The notes under the pieces are model-generated. The model was given only the letters and a program-made list of their open reading frames with translations, had not been told where the DNA came from and made no database searches. This document shows, piece after piece, positions 1 to 9,824 of a DNA stretch of 64,000 nt. The DNA lies in the NCBI GenBank assembly GCA_012845835.1, contig JABAKD010000012.1, forward strand, positions 8,545,973 to 8,609,972, written 5' to 3'. Position 1 is the stretch's first letter; the number at the start of each line of letters is the position of its first letter. The translations under genes were made by a program, and so were the position numbers. This DNA comes from Undaria pinnatifida. Lineage: Eukaryota; Sar; Phaeophyceae; Laminariales; Alariaceae.

Positions 1-1060
1 GGCTTTTAGCTTCCAGTCAGTAACTGTAACTTACACGTTAGCACAAGCACCATGCGGACATTTGTTTTTGGGACGTCAGGATCTGGAACGATCTCGAAAA
101 TCGTAATTTGGTCACCTCAAGTTGGCAAAGGTTGCGCCACCCCCTCGCATTCCGGGAGATCGACTTGTCACCCAATTTACTGAAAGTCATGACCCCCCCC
201 CCCATTAAAAAAAGACACGCCGTTGTCTACAATTGGGTACGCTGGCGATGCGGGATCGTATCGCGATCACCAGGAGGACTGAAGAGGATGGTGACGGTGA
301 TCGTGACTGCGTGCTCGGCGTTCGGGCTTACGGTACGAGGCCACAACGAAGATCATGTGCCTGCAGACAAAATATGGGGTAAATATGTACTTCACCATCT
401 CTGCAGCCGGCCAGGCGTACGAGCAAACGATCGAGTTTGTGTGCTTGGGCAGGGCTATCTGCGCAGATAGAGAGCTCGGCGTCGAGACAACGTGGCGTTT
501 TCGGAGGGCCTGGGCGTGCTTCCAGCGGTACAAGATCGAAATCTATGATCGCCCGGGTGTGCGGTTACGGTTGAAGGTGCGGATGCTGAAAGCCGAGGTG
601 ATCGAGACACTACTTTACGGGTGCGTGACGCGGAGCCCGAACAAGCCTGACCACGACAGGCTCACCACCCCATGCTCCTCCGATGCCTCGGCTGACGGCA
701 ACGGAAGCGAGACGACGACACCCTCTCGTACGCCGACGCGCCGGCCGAGACAGATTCCGCGAGCGCAGAGGCGACAGTGCGGAAACCGAGGATATTCGTG
801 GCACGTATGAGGAAGGAGCGTCTGCCACGGAGGGTGATGTGTGGGGAGCTGGTTGGTGGTAAGGGCTACTCAGGGGGGCAGGAGAAGGATTGGATGGTGC
901 GCCTGGAGGAAGTGATGATGGAATTTGGCAGGCAGTTCGAAGGGTGGCGATAGACAGCCCAGAAGGCCGGCAGATGGTTTCGACTTGTCGAAGAGGAGGC
1001 AGAGGTATTCATGCGGACATGGCATGACGCGGAGAGCTGTAGAGCTGCAGAACGACACGT
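1..1060 (+). pseudogene. 3' part of a non-LTR retrotransposon (LINE) reverse transcriptase, decayed
   Basis: Read across several frames, this stretch gives the C-terminal part of a LINE-type reverse transcriptase. The catalytic YxDD box is at 238-249 but reads Tyr-Ala-Gly-Asp, so the first catalytic Asp is lost. Downstream come SRSPGGLKRM, VTVIVTACSAFGLTV, then after a frame change TIEFVCLGRAICADREL and IYDRPGVRLRLKVRMLKAE (within 355-660), and in another frame LPRRVMCGELVGGKGYS and EGWR followed by an in-frame TAG at 951-953. The order matches the thumb and C-terminal region of LINE reverse transcriptases. At least two frame changes, a stop and the altered catalytic box mark it as dead. The 5' part lies left of the window. 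Family assignment is by recall of motifs; the sequence shows the motifs and the breaks. Confidence 0.8.
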
Positions 1061-1413
1061 AAAGGTCGTGGCAGCGCCGCCCACCGTTGGCATCTCTACG
1101 CGGCGGGGAGAGTGGGGGGGGGCAGGGGGAGGGAAGGGGGGGAGGGGCGGGGGGGGATGGAGGGGGGGGGGGGGAAGGGGAGGAGGGGCATCCTGTCCAA
1201 GAGACTTTAGTTTGAGTCTGGCCATCATCATCCTGACGTGTGTGTGCCTTCCCATGGCCGTGAGCCGCCGTGACTTCTTCGCCTTGCTGTGTTCTCCCCC
1301 CAGTGCCCTTTATGCTTTTGATGCCTTCTATGTGCCCAATGCCGTTTCAGGCAGTTTCTAGGATCTCTGCTATTATAGTCTTTTTTCGTTTTTTCCGTTC
1401 CTTGCTTCCTCTT

Positions 1414-1472
1414 CTTTTCTTTTCTTTTCTTTTCTTTTCTTTTCTTTTCTTTTCTTTTCTTTTCTTTTCTTT
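1414..1472. repeat. (TTTTC)n microsatellite
   Basis: About twelve uninterrupted TTTTC units. The lysine/glutamate- or phenylalanine-rich open frames crossing it are artefacts of the repeat. Confidence 0.95.
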
Positions 1473-2264
1473 GGGTATTTTGTACGCATGCGTATTGATA
1501 GCGTCGGCTGGTTGGTTGGCTGACATTTGTTTCCACACACACCCTGCAGGCGGGCTCACGTATATACCAATTTACAGTACGTGCAATAACTCACAGCTGA
1601 CGTTGTCAGAATGATTTTTGTAAATACATCCATTCACTCGTGGCTATCTTATTTGGTATTCCATTTTTTCTTAGATCGGACGCGTATTTCTGGTTCTTGT
1701 TTTCGTAGCGCTGTGAAGCTCCCTCACCCCGCTAACCCCCGCCTGCTGACGAATCTATAGGGACGTAACTTATTACACGCATATCATGCTTTTCCTTGCT
1801 TCGCGTTGTGTTTCTCTCGTTTTTCTTTCTTTTGTTTATTTCTTATTATTAAGTCATTCATCTTTTTTTTTATCAGCGGGGGTGGGGTGGGGGAGGGGGG
1901 GGGGAGGGGGGGGAGAGGGGGGGGGGGAACGCGATACTGCACGACGATACAGCGGCAGCAGCACGACGAGTACTTACACACACAGCAACACAGCAGCACA
2001 GCAGTAGCAGTGCTTGAAAATCTATGAACCAACAATTATTGTATAAAAATTGAAACGAAGAAGGCCGACAAGTCCATAGTGTTGACTAAACCGGAGGGGC
2101 GAGGTTGGTACAAAGTCTGCGTTCTGCAGAAGGACGAAAACTGCTACACAAACGATAGTGCATGGAGCTTGAGCTTTTCTTACCCGGATCTCCAGGAGGA
2201 TCTATAAAAAAAAAAAAAAGTCAGCTGAGTACAGCCTAGATCGCCTCCCAACCTATGCCAAGCG

Positions 2265-2348
2265 AAGTATGACTAACGAGGTAACGTAATTGAGCGCGTG
2301 TTTACCAAGTATGACTAACGAGGTAACGTAATTGAGCGCGTGTATACC
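2265..2348. repeat. Two tandem 42-bp units
   Basis: The unit beginning AAGTATGACTAACGAGG occurs at 2265 and again at 2307, nearly identical. Confidence 0.9.
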
Positions 2349-2407
2349 AAGCGTTCCTTAAAAACACTGACGATTCGCATTTCTCCCTCTAGTGCTCAAT
2401 GGCGGAG

Positions 2408-2603
2408 ACAGTGCATGGCCACATCACCTCGCATGTTGTCTTTGGCAATACGTCTCTCTTTCGTATAATTAGCGATGTCAGAAAATAATGGTAACTATAT
2501 GATGGTGGTGACAAACAGTGCATGACCACATCACCTCGCCTGTTGTATTTGGCAATACGTATCTCTTTTTTATAATTAGCGATGTCAGAAAATAATGGTA
2601 ACT
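2408..2603. repeat. Two tandem copies of a ~90-bp unit, period 107 bp
   Basis: The unit starting ACAGTGCATG and ending near AATAATGGTAACT occurs at 2408 and 2515. The same word set (ATGCAATG, ACATCACCT, GGCAATACGT) recurs at 33364-33428, 56705-56800, 58230-58310 and 60480-60580, so it is a fragment of a dispersed repeat. Confidence 0.85.
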
Positions 2604-2735
2604 TCAAATATTTTTCAAATATTCTAGCTTTCGATCCATAAACAACAAATTATGAAGAGTTAACACGTTATTTACTACACTTAAACACTGGGTTGCATAC
2701 TGCATCTAACATCAAACCTTCTAGAATAGTAAACA

Positions 2736-4640
2736 TTACCAGGCAGATGATATAAAGGGATGTCTTCTTGCTACAATCGTCAGGTTTGTCCCCTTTAAGG
2801 ATTTATAGTTTCCGCGCACATACTGAAATGTCCCGCCCCCCGCCCCCCCCCTCCCCTCCCCCTCCCCCGATCCCTCTTGTTCAAAACCCCCCCGACCCTT
2901 CCCCCCCCCTCCCGCCTCCCCCGATCCCTCCACCCCCCCTTTCCGCCTAGTTTGTCCAAACGCCCCACTCACAATCGAAATCGGCCAGAGTAATAAACAC
3001 CTATACGCAGTTGATATCAAGTCATTATCTTTCTGACCATCCATGACGTAGTTTTCATTCTTTCCCCCCACCCCCCTCAACCCCCCCTCCAACGCCCCCT
3101 CTTTTCCAACCACCCGCACGATCGCCTGGGCCTAGCACCACGCGTATAACAAGCCCCTATATATCTTTGATCTCACAGCCGGAGTGTATTTGAATATTAT
3201 TTGTGACCTAAACCTCCTAAAAAATCCCCCCCCCCCCCCCCCCCCCCCCCCCCTTCTCGCTCTCCCTTGTGTTGTACAGCTTAGTTTGGGTAAGCTATCG
3301 GTTAAACTTTGGCAAGTGGTCAAACGGACTAATACCCCACTAATTCCTTAACAAATGGCGTCGTCGGCAGGACATGGGTTTTTGGGTCGTGGGTTCGATC
3401 CTCACCATCCACAATAATAAACTTTTCAGATTTGCCCCATGTCGAACTTGAAAGAAAACTCTCCCTGGTGTCCCCAGGAAATGAAACGGCTTGGATATTG
3501 AAAGGTCCGCCCGTATATCCGGCCGACCTGCTATCCCGCCGTTTCAGGGGGGGGGAGTGTTATAAGGCTTAGTTTGGGTAAGCTATCGGTTAACCTTTGC
3601 CAAGTGGTCAAACGGACTAATACCCCACTAATTCCTTAACACTTGCTCAAACGCCCCACCCAATATCGAAATCCGATAGATTGTTAAACACTTCACGCAC
3701 TGGATATCACCTCATTATCTTTCTAGAGCCATCCATGCCGCTGCTTTCCCCCCCCGCCCCGCCCCGAACGCCCCCTTCTTCCCCAACACCCGCACCATCG
3801 CCTAGACCTAGCACCACACGTATAACAAACCCCTCACCTAAAACCCTACCTCCCCCCCCCCCCCCCCCCCCCCCCCCCCGCCCCCACCCCCCACCTCCCC
3901 AACCCCCCCACCCCATCCCACCCCCACCCCCTCGGACACTCCGCCCTCTCTCTACTCACTGATTGTACGACCTACCCCAGGATATACATGATCAACTGAT
4001 GCATTCTTTCCAAAATCGTCACATTTATTCCCTCAAAATAATGCATAGTTTCCACGCACAGATTGAGCTGCCCCACACGCCCCACCCTCGTCCCAACCCC
4101 CCCCCCCATGATAAACTGGTGCATTTTTTTTTTCCCAAAACCGTCAGATTTATCCCCTTGAAAGGTTTTATAGCTTCCACGCACAAATTGCCCGCCCGTC
4201 CGCCCCCCCCTCCCCCCAGTCCCCCCCCCCCCCCCCTTCCCCCCCCCCTCCAAACCCGCTCGCTTTTGACCAAAACCAGGCCCCCACGTCCTTCAAAACT
4301 CCGCCCCCCCCCTCACCGGTTATTCGACTTACAGGATTCACTTGATAAACGGATACATTTCCCTCCGCAGCTGTCAGATTTTGTCCCCCTCAGAAACGGG
4401 TTTTATAGTTTCCGCGCACAGACTGACTAGCGTCACGCTGTTGACCCTGATAGCTACACTGTAGTTGTAAGGGGAGTCGCCGACCTATATCCTTAATGAG
4501 GACACACAACTCGTAATACGCGCGATCGGAGTATCACACACAGCTTGCAAAGTTGAGTTTCGACGAAATCTTCGATATCACAGCTGGAGTGTATTTTCAT
4601 TTTTTATAATAAAAAACGTCAGCTAGCTGTGAGTACGACA
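2736..4640 (-). repeat. Modular G/C-tract repeat, block 1 (C-rich on this strand), with a TRIM nested inside
   Basis: On the minus strand the block is a series of modules of roughly 100-180 bp. Each begins near GTGCGYGGAAACTATAAA, continues with a GGGGATAAATCTGACGGTTTTGG-like segment, and ends in a poly(G) tract. The left (minus-strand 5') end carries the flank with AGCTTGCAAAGTTGAG and CACAGCTGGAGTGTATTTTC words (4500-4610). Copies occur at 9825-11340, 33055-34270, 41568-41940, 49420-49875 and, diverged, 60715-60935. No frame is conserved between copies, so it is treated as non-coding and non-autonomous. Confidence 0.85.
3270..3641 (+). mobile_element. TRIM (miniature LTR retrotransposon), complete copy
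   Basis: Two direct terminal repeats of 84 bp (3270-3353 and 3558-3641) both begin TGTT and end AACA, the TG...CA rule of LTRs. Two bases after the 5' LTR comes a primer-binding-site-like TGGCGTCGTCGG (3356). A polypurine tract (GGGGGGGGGAG, about 3547-3557) abuts the 3' LTR. CTTG flanks both sides (3266-3269 and 3642-3645), a possible 4-bp target-site duplication. The 204-bp interior has no open frame. It sits inside the modular G/C-tract repeat, so it inserted after that repeat. These features define a terminal-repeat retrotransposon in miniature; a second copy is at 36293-36744. Confidence 0.85.
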
Positions 4641-4673
4641 GATTGAATGATTGAAACTCAACTTTGCAAGCTG
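4541..4673. repeat. 21-bp perfect inverted repeat at the end of block 1
   Basis: Arms at 4541-4561 and 4653-4673 are exact reverse complements (core AGCTTGCAAAGTTGAG). They join the end of the modular G/C-tract repeat to the start of the next dispersed repeat. Confidence 0.9.
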
Positions 4674-4679
4674 CGTGGT

Positions 4680-5680
4680 ACATCTACGTTTCGCTATTTA
4701 ATAATATTCAGAGTAGTTGCACAAAATTTACGGAAGATCGTTCGCGCGTGTAAATACTACAAGAATAAGTTTATAAAATAGATATGATGTTAGATTACTT
4801 CAAAATTCCCCACGTACAGTAAAAATACTAACCTCAATCATTGTAGTGGAGAAAAATATTTGTTTATATAAGAATAGGGCCCCTCCCATTCAAAATTTCA
4901 CCCACATAGTATAGTACAAGTACTAGCAAGCCGCTTCAAAATATGAGTATTGACCCGAAATTCGTCGAACTCACACCTGATAAAATGTTAGAGTAACAGC
5001 GTATCAATTTGGTGTCCCACAGAGTTTTTTTTTATCATATAGTCTATATACTTCGAAGTATATTTTTTTTTCGGGGGGGGGAGTAGCCGACTTTCATTTT
5101 CGAATGCTGTATTAAGAGTAACATATAACATAACTAATAAAATTCGGTATTCGTACTCCTCCCGATGTTAAAGCCGGGGGGGAGCAAAAAAAAATAAACC
5201 GCCTACCATACATACGATAGAGAAGTATACTGGAAACTACAGTAATAAATTTGTAAAATAGATTTGATTTTAGATCTAGCTCAAAATTCCCCACCTAAAG
5301 TAAAACTACCAACACTTACCACTATTATAGTGAACAAGAAATAGGAGCCCTCCGAATGAAAACTCACTCATAATATATGATATACTGAGTAGTATATTAC
5401 AAGTACCAACAACGCAGCTAGCTTGCAAATAAATATGAATGTTGACCTGAAATTCGTCGAACTCACGGCTGACGTCCTTGAAATGTTTTTTATAAAATAT
5501 GTATATACTCGTATATAGACTGCGTGTTTGTTTTTTAACCGAACAATATGACCCCTCCCATTGTGAAAAAACTCACCCACATAGTATATTACAAGTACCA
5601 ACAAAGCAGCAAAGATTAGTATTGACCCGAAATTCGTCGAACTCACGGCTGACGTCCTTGAAATATGTTTATAAAATACA
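4680..5680. repeat. Dispersed repeat B, at least three tandem-like partial copies
   Basis: A unit with TTACAAGTACCAACAA, then TTGACCCGAAATTCGTCG and AACTCACGGCTGACGTCCTT recurs at about 4905-4990, 5390-5500 and 5585-5670, separated by AT-rich spacer. Further copies are at 14060-14135 and, inverted, 52130-52215. No protein frame is shared. The AGCTTGCAAA word near one end is common to repeat B and the modular G-tract repeat, so they may share terminal sequences. Confidence 0.75.
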
Positions 5681-5688
5681 AGGGCTCC

Positions 5689-5720
5689 GCATGGGCGCCG
5701 GCGAATGCCGGCGCCCATGC
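5689..5720. repeat. Perfect GC-rich hairpin, 14-bp stem and 4-nt loop
   Basis: GCATGGGCGCCGGC at 5689-5702 and its exact reverse complement at 5707-5720 flank the loop GAAT. It directly follows a repeat B copy, so it may be that element's terminus rather than a gene terminator. Confidence 0.95.
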
Positions 5721-6030
5721 TTCGGGTAGGGCAGGGCAGCAGTTCGACAACTTAAGGTGTAGCTGTCCGATTTGGCATGCATTGAACTTTAAAGTAATGC
5801 CAAGAGTTTAATACGAACATGGGATTATGAAAGTCATGCTTTGACAAAAGAAAAAACGTAATATTATACAACAAAAAAGGCAAGGATAGGCGAAACAAAC
5901 TATGTTAAATGCGCCGTCAAGTAAAAGTTGGCGTCTGTCAAACAAAAATACCGAAAAGAGTATTATAATTGAGAACCTGCGTCGCCTCTAGGCGAAACAA
6001 AAGAGGCCTTGGCATTAATGAAGAGACTGC
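5721..6030. other. AT-rich stretch, nothing recognised
   Basis: No repeat family or coding segment identified here. Confidence 0.5.
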
Positions 6031-6048
6031 ACTGCTGTCCCCGTGGCA

Positions 6049-6423
6049 ATGGAGGTTCAACGTCGACAGGATGCAAAGTCGGTTTGCATCAAACGTCGAC
6101 ATGAGGACATGTCAGCCGGCGAGGTTTTGGAAGAAGATTGCTTTGTTTGTTACGTGAAGGCTGTCGCATTGATTGGTCTGCGTGGTCGCGGGCGAGGAGG
6201 AAAACGTACAAGAGGAGGGCGATCTCTCGTTGAGGCGGCGTTGTCTAAGATTGGTGCGGGGATGGCTTTGCTCGTACGGGAGGTTGGCGTAGGGCTTCTT
6301 CTCTGTTTTTTCTCGAGAAGGCGGGATATGTGTGTCTGCTGTCTTTTCTTCGTGGGGGCTTTCACGTTGTCGAAATCGGACGCGTCCCCTCAATGCATAA
6401 TATCCGGAGTGTCTCTACCATGA
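6049..6423 (+). CDS. Possible small protein of 124 aa, unknown
   Basis: An ATG at 6049 opens a frame to a TGA at 6421-6423. The N-terminal half is charged (MEVQRRQDAK, then an acidic EVLEED segment near residue 26), followed by an Arg/Gly-rich stretch (GRGRGGKRTRGGR). The C-terminal third has two hydrophobic segments (about residues 70-88 and 92-106) split by SRRR. It lies outside recognised repeats and its composition is protein-like, unlike the frames in G-tracts. I recognise no family. It could be one exon of a spliced gene or chance. No neighbour supports a role. Confidence 0.3.
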   Translation: MEVQRRQDAKSVCIKRRHEDMSAGEVLEEDCFVCYVKAVALIGLRGRGRGGKRTRGGRSLVEAALSKIGAGMALLVREVGVGLLLCFFSRRRDMCVCCLFFVGAFTLSKSDASPQCIISGVSLP

Positions 6424-6507
6424 CGACTGCTGATAGTGCCGTGCGTATTTCCTAGAGACTGGCATACTGTATTATTTACTGGTAGCAATAATAATATACC
6501 TTTGCAA

Positions 6508-6866
6508 CATTTTTTTTTCTTCATCCCATGTATTATCCCCGCACCACTCTCGCGCTCCCTCCCAGTAGTAACTCAGATCCGGGGTCACATAGCGGGCCCT
6601 CCTCCTCCCTCATCACTTCGGCACGTGCTTTCATTTTTACCGCGAGGAGAATCCAGCATTTTCTTTCCTCGTCGACTCGCGTCGAACCAACCCACGCTGC
6701 TAGGCGCTCTCAGCAGTTAGTTGATCCCTGTTTTTTTTTTGCATTTTTGCAAATAATGTCAAATCTCATCGTGGTGGGTGTCGAACTCAAGGACAACCAA
6801 ACGTTGGTAGTATTCGAGGGTAAAACCACTATTATTGATAGACCACCGGGGCGGCCGGCTGACAAT
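6508..6866 (-). mobile_element. tRNA-derived SINE, family S1
   Basis: On the minus strand: tRNA-like head with an A-box region (GGTCGCCCCGGTGGTCTA-type) near 6855 and a B-box (GAGTTCGA-type) near 6785; then a T/A-rich linker, a body with GACGCGAGTCGACGAGG and CGCGGTAAAAATGAAAG words, GACCCCGGATCTGAGTTACT, and an A-rich 3' end at 6508-6519. Several other copies in the window share this order. Confidence 0.85.
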
Positions 6867-6869
6867 TGA

Positions 6870-7700
6870 TTGAAACAAAACACGATCTTTGCATAGAGAT
6901 CACATTCCCTCCCCCATATTGTATGATATTACGATGGTTGACGCGATATGTATAGAATAAAGCGCCAAATACCTAAATATCAGCGTACGCGGAGTTTTAG
7001 ATGTCATGAATAACGAACGACCGCGACGGCAGAGCACGGCAAAGCATAGCGCTTCGTTCTGCTGAGCTAGCGGTGCGCTGCTGAGCTGAGCCGCAGGGCA
7101 TCGCAGGGCACTGCACGGCGCTTCGTTGCTGTAAGCTATAGCGCTGCGATGGGGTGCTGGGCGGTGTCGAGCTGATGAGCCAAGCCCAGATCTCAGCCGA
7201 TGAAGCTTCGTCAAGTACAAAACAAATGGTGCGAATCAAAGAAAAGCTAAAGCTGGACCGTTCCGCAACTAATGCACAGGCGGCAAATTAGCGGCAAATG
7301 GTAGGAGGTTCAACTTACTAGACAAAAAGGAAGAAAAATCGCGAAAAGGTTCAAAATCGTGTTGGCAGAAAAACCAAATTTGCAGGAAGCAGCTGAAAGG
7401 TCAAGAAACAGGCAATATTTCCGTTGTTTGTTGCTGTCGTCGCTCTCACATTAACTCGCATAATCAAGTCCGTGGTCACAGGACAGGCTCCATTCACTCT
7501 GGAGCTGAGGAATACCCTAGGGGAAAAACACAAACCAAAGGTGGTACACGCATGAATCACAGCTGACGCAATTCATGCCTCCACCAGGAACATATAAAAG
7601 TGAAATCGGGAGTCAGTCTACGATGTGCCAGGTCCATGCTGGTGCATACGTCTCAATACTCGCGCCTGGAAAAACCGACTAAACCGCTCGCCACCCAAGA
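6870..7700. other. Non-genic stretch, nothing firm
   Basis: 7015-7160 is rich in short GC words (GCTGAGC, GCAGGGCA, GGCGCTTCGTT) resembling a decayed minisatellite. 7440-7490 matches a fragment of dispersed repeat D (TCACATTAACTC...GTCCGTGGTCACA). No coding region supported. Confidence 0.5.
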
Positions 7701-7715
7701 AAGACTACCACGCAT

Positions 7716-8736
7716 GCAGTAGCCGAAGGGCGAAACTTCTAGCACATACTGCAGCAACTAGTAGCAACCAGAACCACAGCAGATAGCTCAAAGTGCAGTA
7801 CGAGTGCCGTTGGCAAGTTTGGTCGTACGCGCATCACTCTGTCCAATATATAACAACCGTTTTATGTTCTTATTGAAAGAGAAAAAAAATAAAACATTTC
7901 CTGTAAGAATGATACGTCGTACGAGCGGACGTTCTGATTCTGGTGTGTTGCTGCCGTGAGACCATGGAGCACACCGCATGTTTTACCCAAAACAAGAGCC
8001 AACAAGAGGCAGCGCACAGGGGCCCCCAACACAGAGACACGTGACAACCACGGCCAGCGGTCGATCGCGTGATTCGCCGGTAGTCCGTGCTTCGGTGGGT
8101 GTATCGGAAGTCGTTCGTAGTACTGCTGTAGATCGTCGAAAAACCACGTGGCATCGTTCTGGTGGCAGACTCGCCAGTAGACCCCCCAAAATTTATTTAC
8201 CTTTTCTTTTTCTTGGCCCCATGCACTCATTTCCTTTCCTTTCTTTTTGTTTGTTTCTTTTTGCCAATTGACTTTGCGTCTGTTGTGCGTATGCGTAGTG
8301 TTTGCCAATGTTGTCAGTTGGCGTTCATGCTCGTCGTACATACTGCTGTTCTCACCCAGTACGTACGGGTTTCCTCGTACCTCGACGGCACGACGACGAG
8401 CTCAAAACAGAAGGGAGGTGACATGAAATGGCATGGACAATGGCCACATAGAAGCGAGCACAGCGGGATAGTTCGCTGCGAGTCAACCGCACTCGCTCAT
8501 GCCTACAGCAGAGGCTGGCTGGAATGTCAGCGGCCGTGCTAGAGCCAGGGCCAAAGGCCGAAGAGACGGCTCTTCTACCTGCTTGGTTTTGTCTCGAGAT
8601 TCTGTATATACTTAGTGGTTCGTGTACGACTAAACTTGCCAACTGCACTCGTACTGCAAATTGAGCTATCTGCTGTGGTTCTGGTTGCTACTAGTTGCTG
8701 CAGTATGTGCTAGAAGTTTCGCCCTTCGGCTACTGC
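7716..8736. mobile_element. Element with ~113-bp terminal inverted repeats
   Basis: 7716-7829 is a near-perfect reverse complement of 8624-8736 (for example AGCCGAAGGGCGAAACTTCT against AGAAGTTTCGCCCTTCGGCT). The interior is about 795 bp. It contains one of two long direct repeats, and a minus-strand frame (about 8190-7990) with protein-like composition around FWGVYWRVCHQND and DDLQQYYERLP. No transposase motif is seen. Possibly a non-autonomous DNA transposon. Confidence 0.65.
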
Positions 8737-9059
8737 TGCTGCACCTGATGTTGTGTGTTGGCCAATGTCGTCAGTTGGCGTTCATGCTCGTCGTACATAC
8801 TGCTGTTCTCACCCAGTACGTACGGGTTTCCTCGTACCTCGACGGCACGACGACGAGCTCAAAACAGAAGGGAGGTGACATGAAATGACGTGGACAATGA
8901 CCACATAGAAGCGAGCATAGCGGGATAGTTCGCTGCGAGTCAACCGCACTCGTTCATGCCTACAGCAGAGGCTGGCTGGAGTGTCAGCGGCCATGCTAAA
9001 GCCAGGGCCAAAGGCCGAAGAGACGGTTCTACCTGCTTGGTTTTGTCTCGAGATTCTGT
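8304..9059. repeat. Direct repeat, 302 and 299 bp (8304-8605 and 8761-9059)
   Basis: Both copies run from GCCAATGTYGTCAGTTGGCG to GAGATTCTGT with few differences. The right arm of the inverted-repeat element lies between them, so a segment covering the element's internal end was duplicated (period 457 bp). Confidence 0.9.
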
Positions 9060-9680
9060 TACATGAAAATGTCATGATTCCATGGTTTGGGAGTTATTTT
9101 GTCACGAAACGTTTTGCGGTCGGTAATTTGTGTCGCGAAGTTGTTGGATATCGTCGGTAACTTGTGTCACGTTTTAGGTGAACCCACACTAGAAACTTGA
9201 ATTTCCAGCTGGCAAAACGAGCAGAAACAAAAGCAATAAAATGCCGAGCAAGAAACCAAACGAACTAGTAGAAAAGTACAGCAAAGAAACCAACGCTCGA
9301 GAGTATGCCACCGCAAAATTCCAAACATTATCACGTACCGTTTGGAAATGATGCCAATTTTGTAAATCATTCAGGCGTTGCAGCCATTAAGATTCAACAA
9401 ATTTTCCAAAATTCCTCCTCGACACTCGCTCGTCTCGCTCGGCACCCGTCCGCGTTCACGTCGATGTGCGGAACGGACACGGCAGGGCAAGGGGCGTTGG
9501 AGCCGCCCCCCGAAGGCGGCGCTCGAACCAAGCCATATTCGACCGAGAATTCTAGTTCCGCGAATCGCATACTTGGACCGAGACAAAAAACTCTTGACCA
9601 AAGTCCATGACACCAAGGAATGACTCGATATTCAAGGAATGATTTTACATATATTTATATATTTGAGATTTGTGATAGAC
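9060..9680. other. Non-genic stretch
   Basis: 9420-9600 is GC-rich and gives overlapping open frames on both strands, but there is no convincing family, start or splice context. Confidence 0.45.
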
Positions 9681-9810
9681 TTTTCTTTTTTTTTTCATCC
9701 TCCGGCGGATGGGGAAAAATGAGGCTTGAGCTCACCACACTTCCACGTATTTTCATACGCGTCGTGTGTCGATTTAACTCAGTTGCTTTCGACACCCAAC
9801 GCTAGCTGGC
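9681..9810 (-). mobile_element. Short poly(A) retroposon, family C
   Basis: On the minus strand it reads from CCAGCTAGCGTTGGG through TTAAATCGACACACGACGCG and TGAGCTCAAGC to CCCCATCCGCCGGAGGAT and a poly(A) tail. About 125 bp plus tail. Seven copies in the window in both orientations. Confidence 0.85.
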
Positions 9811-9824
9811 GCATCCTTTCATGA

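Larger units (their letters stand above)
1061..2735. other. Non-genic stretch: G-tracts, pentanucleotide microsatellite, short tandem duplications
   Basis: No coding region supported. It holds G-rich tracts (about 1108-1187 and 1878-1928), a TTTTC microsatellite, a poly(A) run at 2205-2219 and two tandem duplications listed separately. The 1061-1640 part directly follows the LINE relic and may be its 3' untranslated region, which is inference. Confidence 0.6.

Noticed and set aside
2768-4430. Pro-rich and Gly-rich open frames
   Set aside because: Produced by C- and G-runs of the modular repeat; they differ in every copy.
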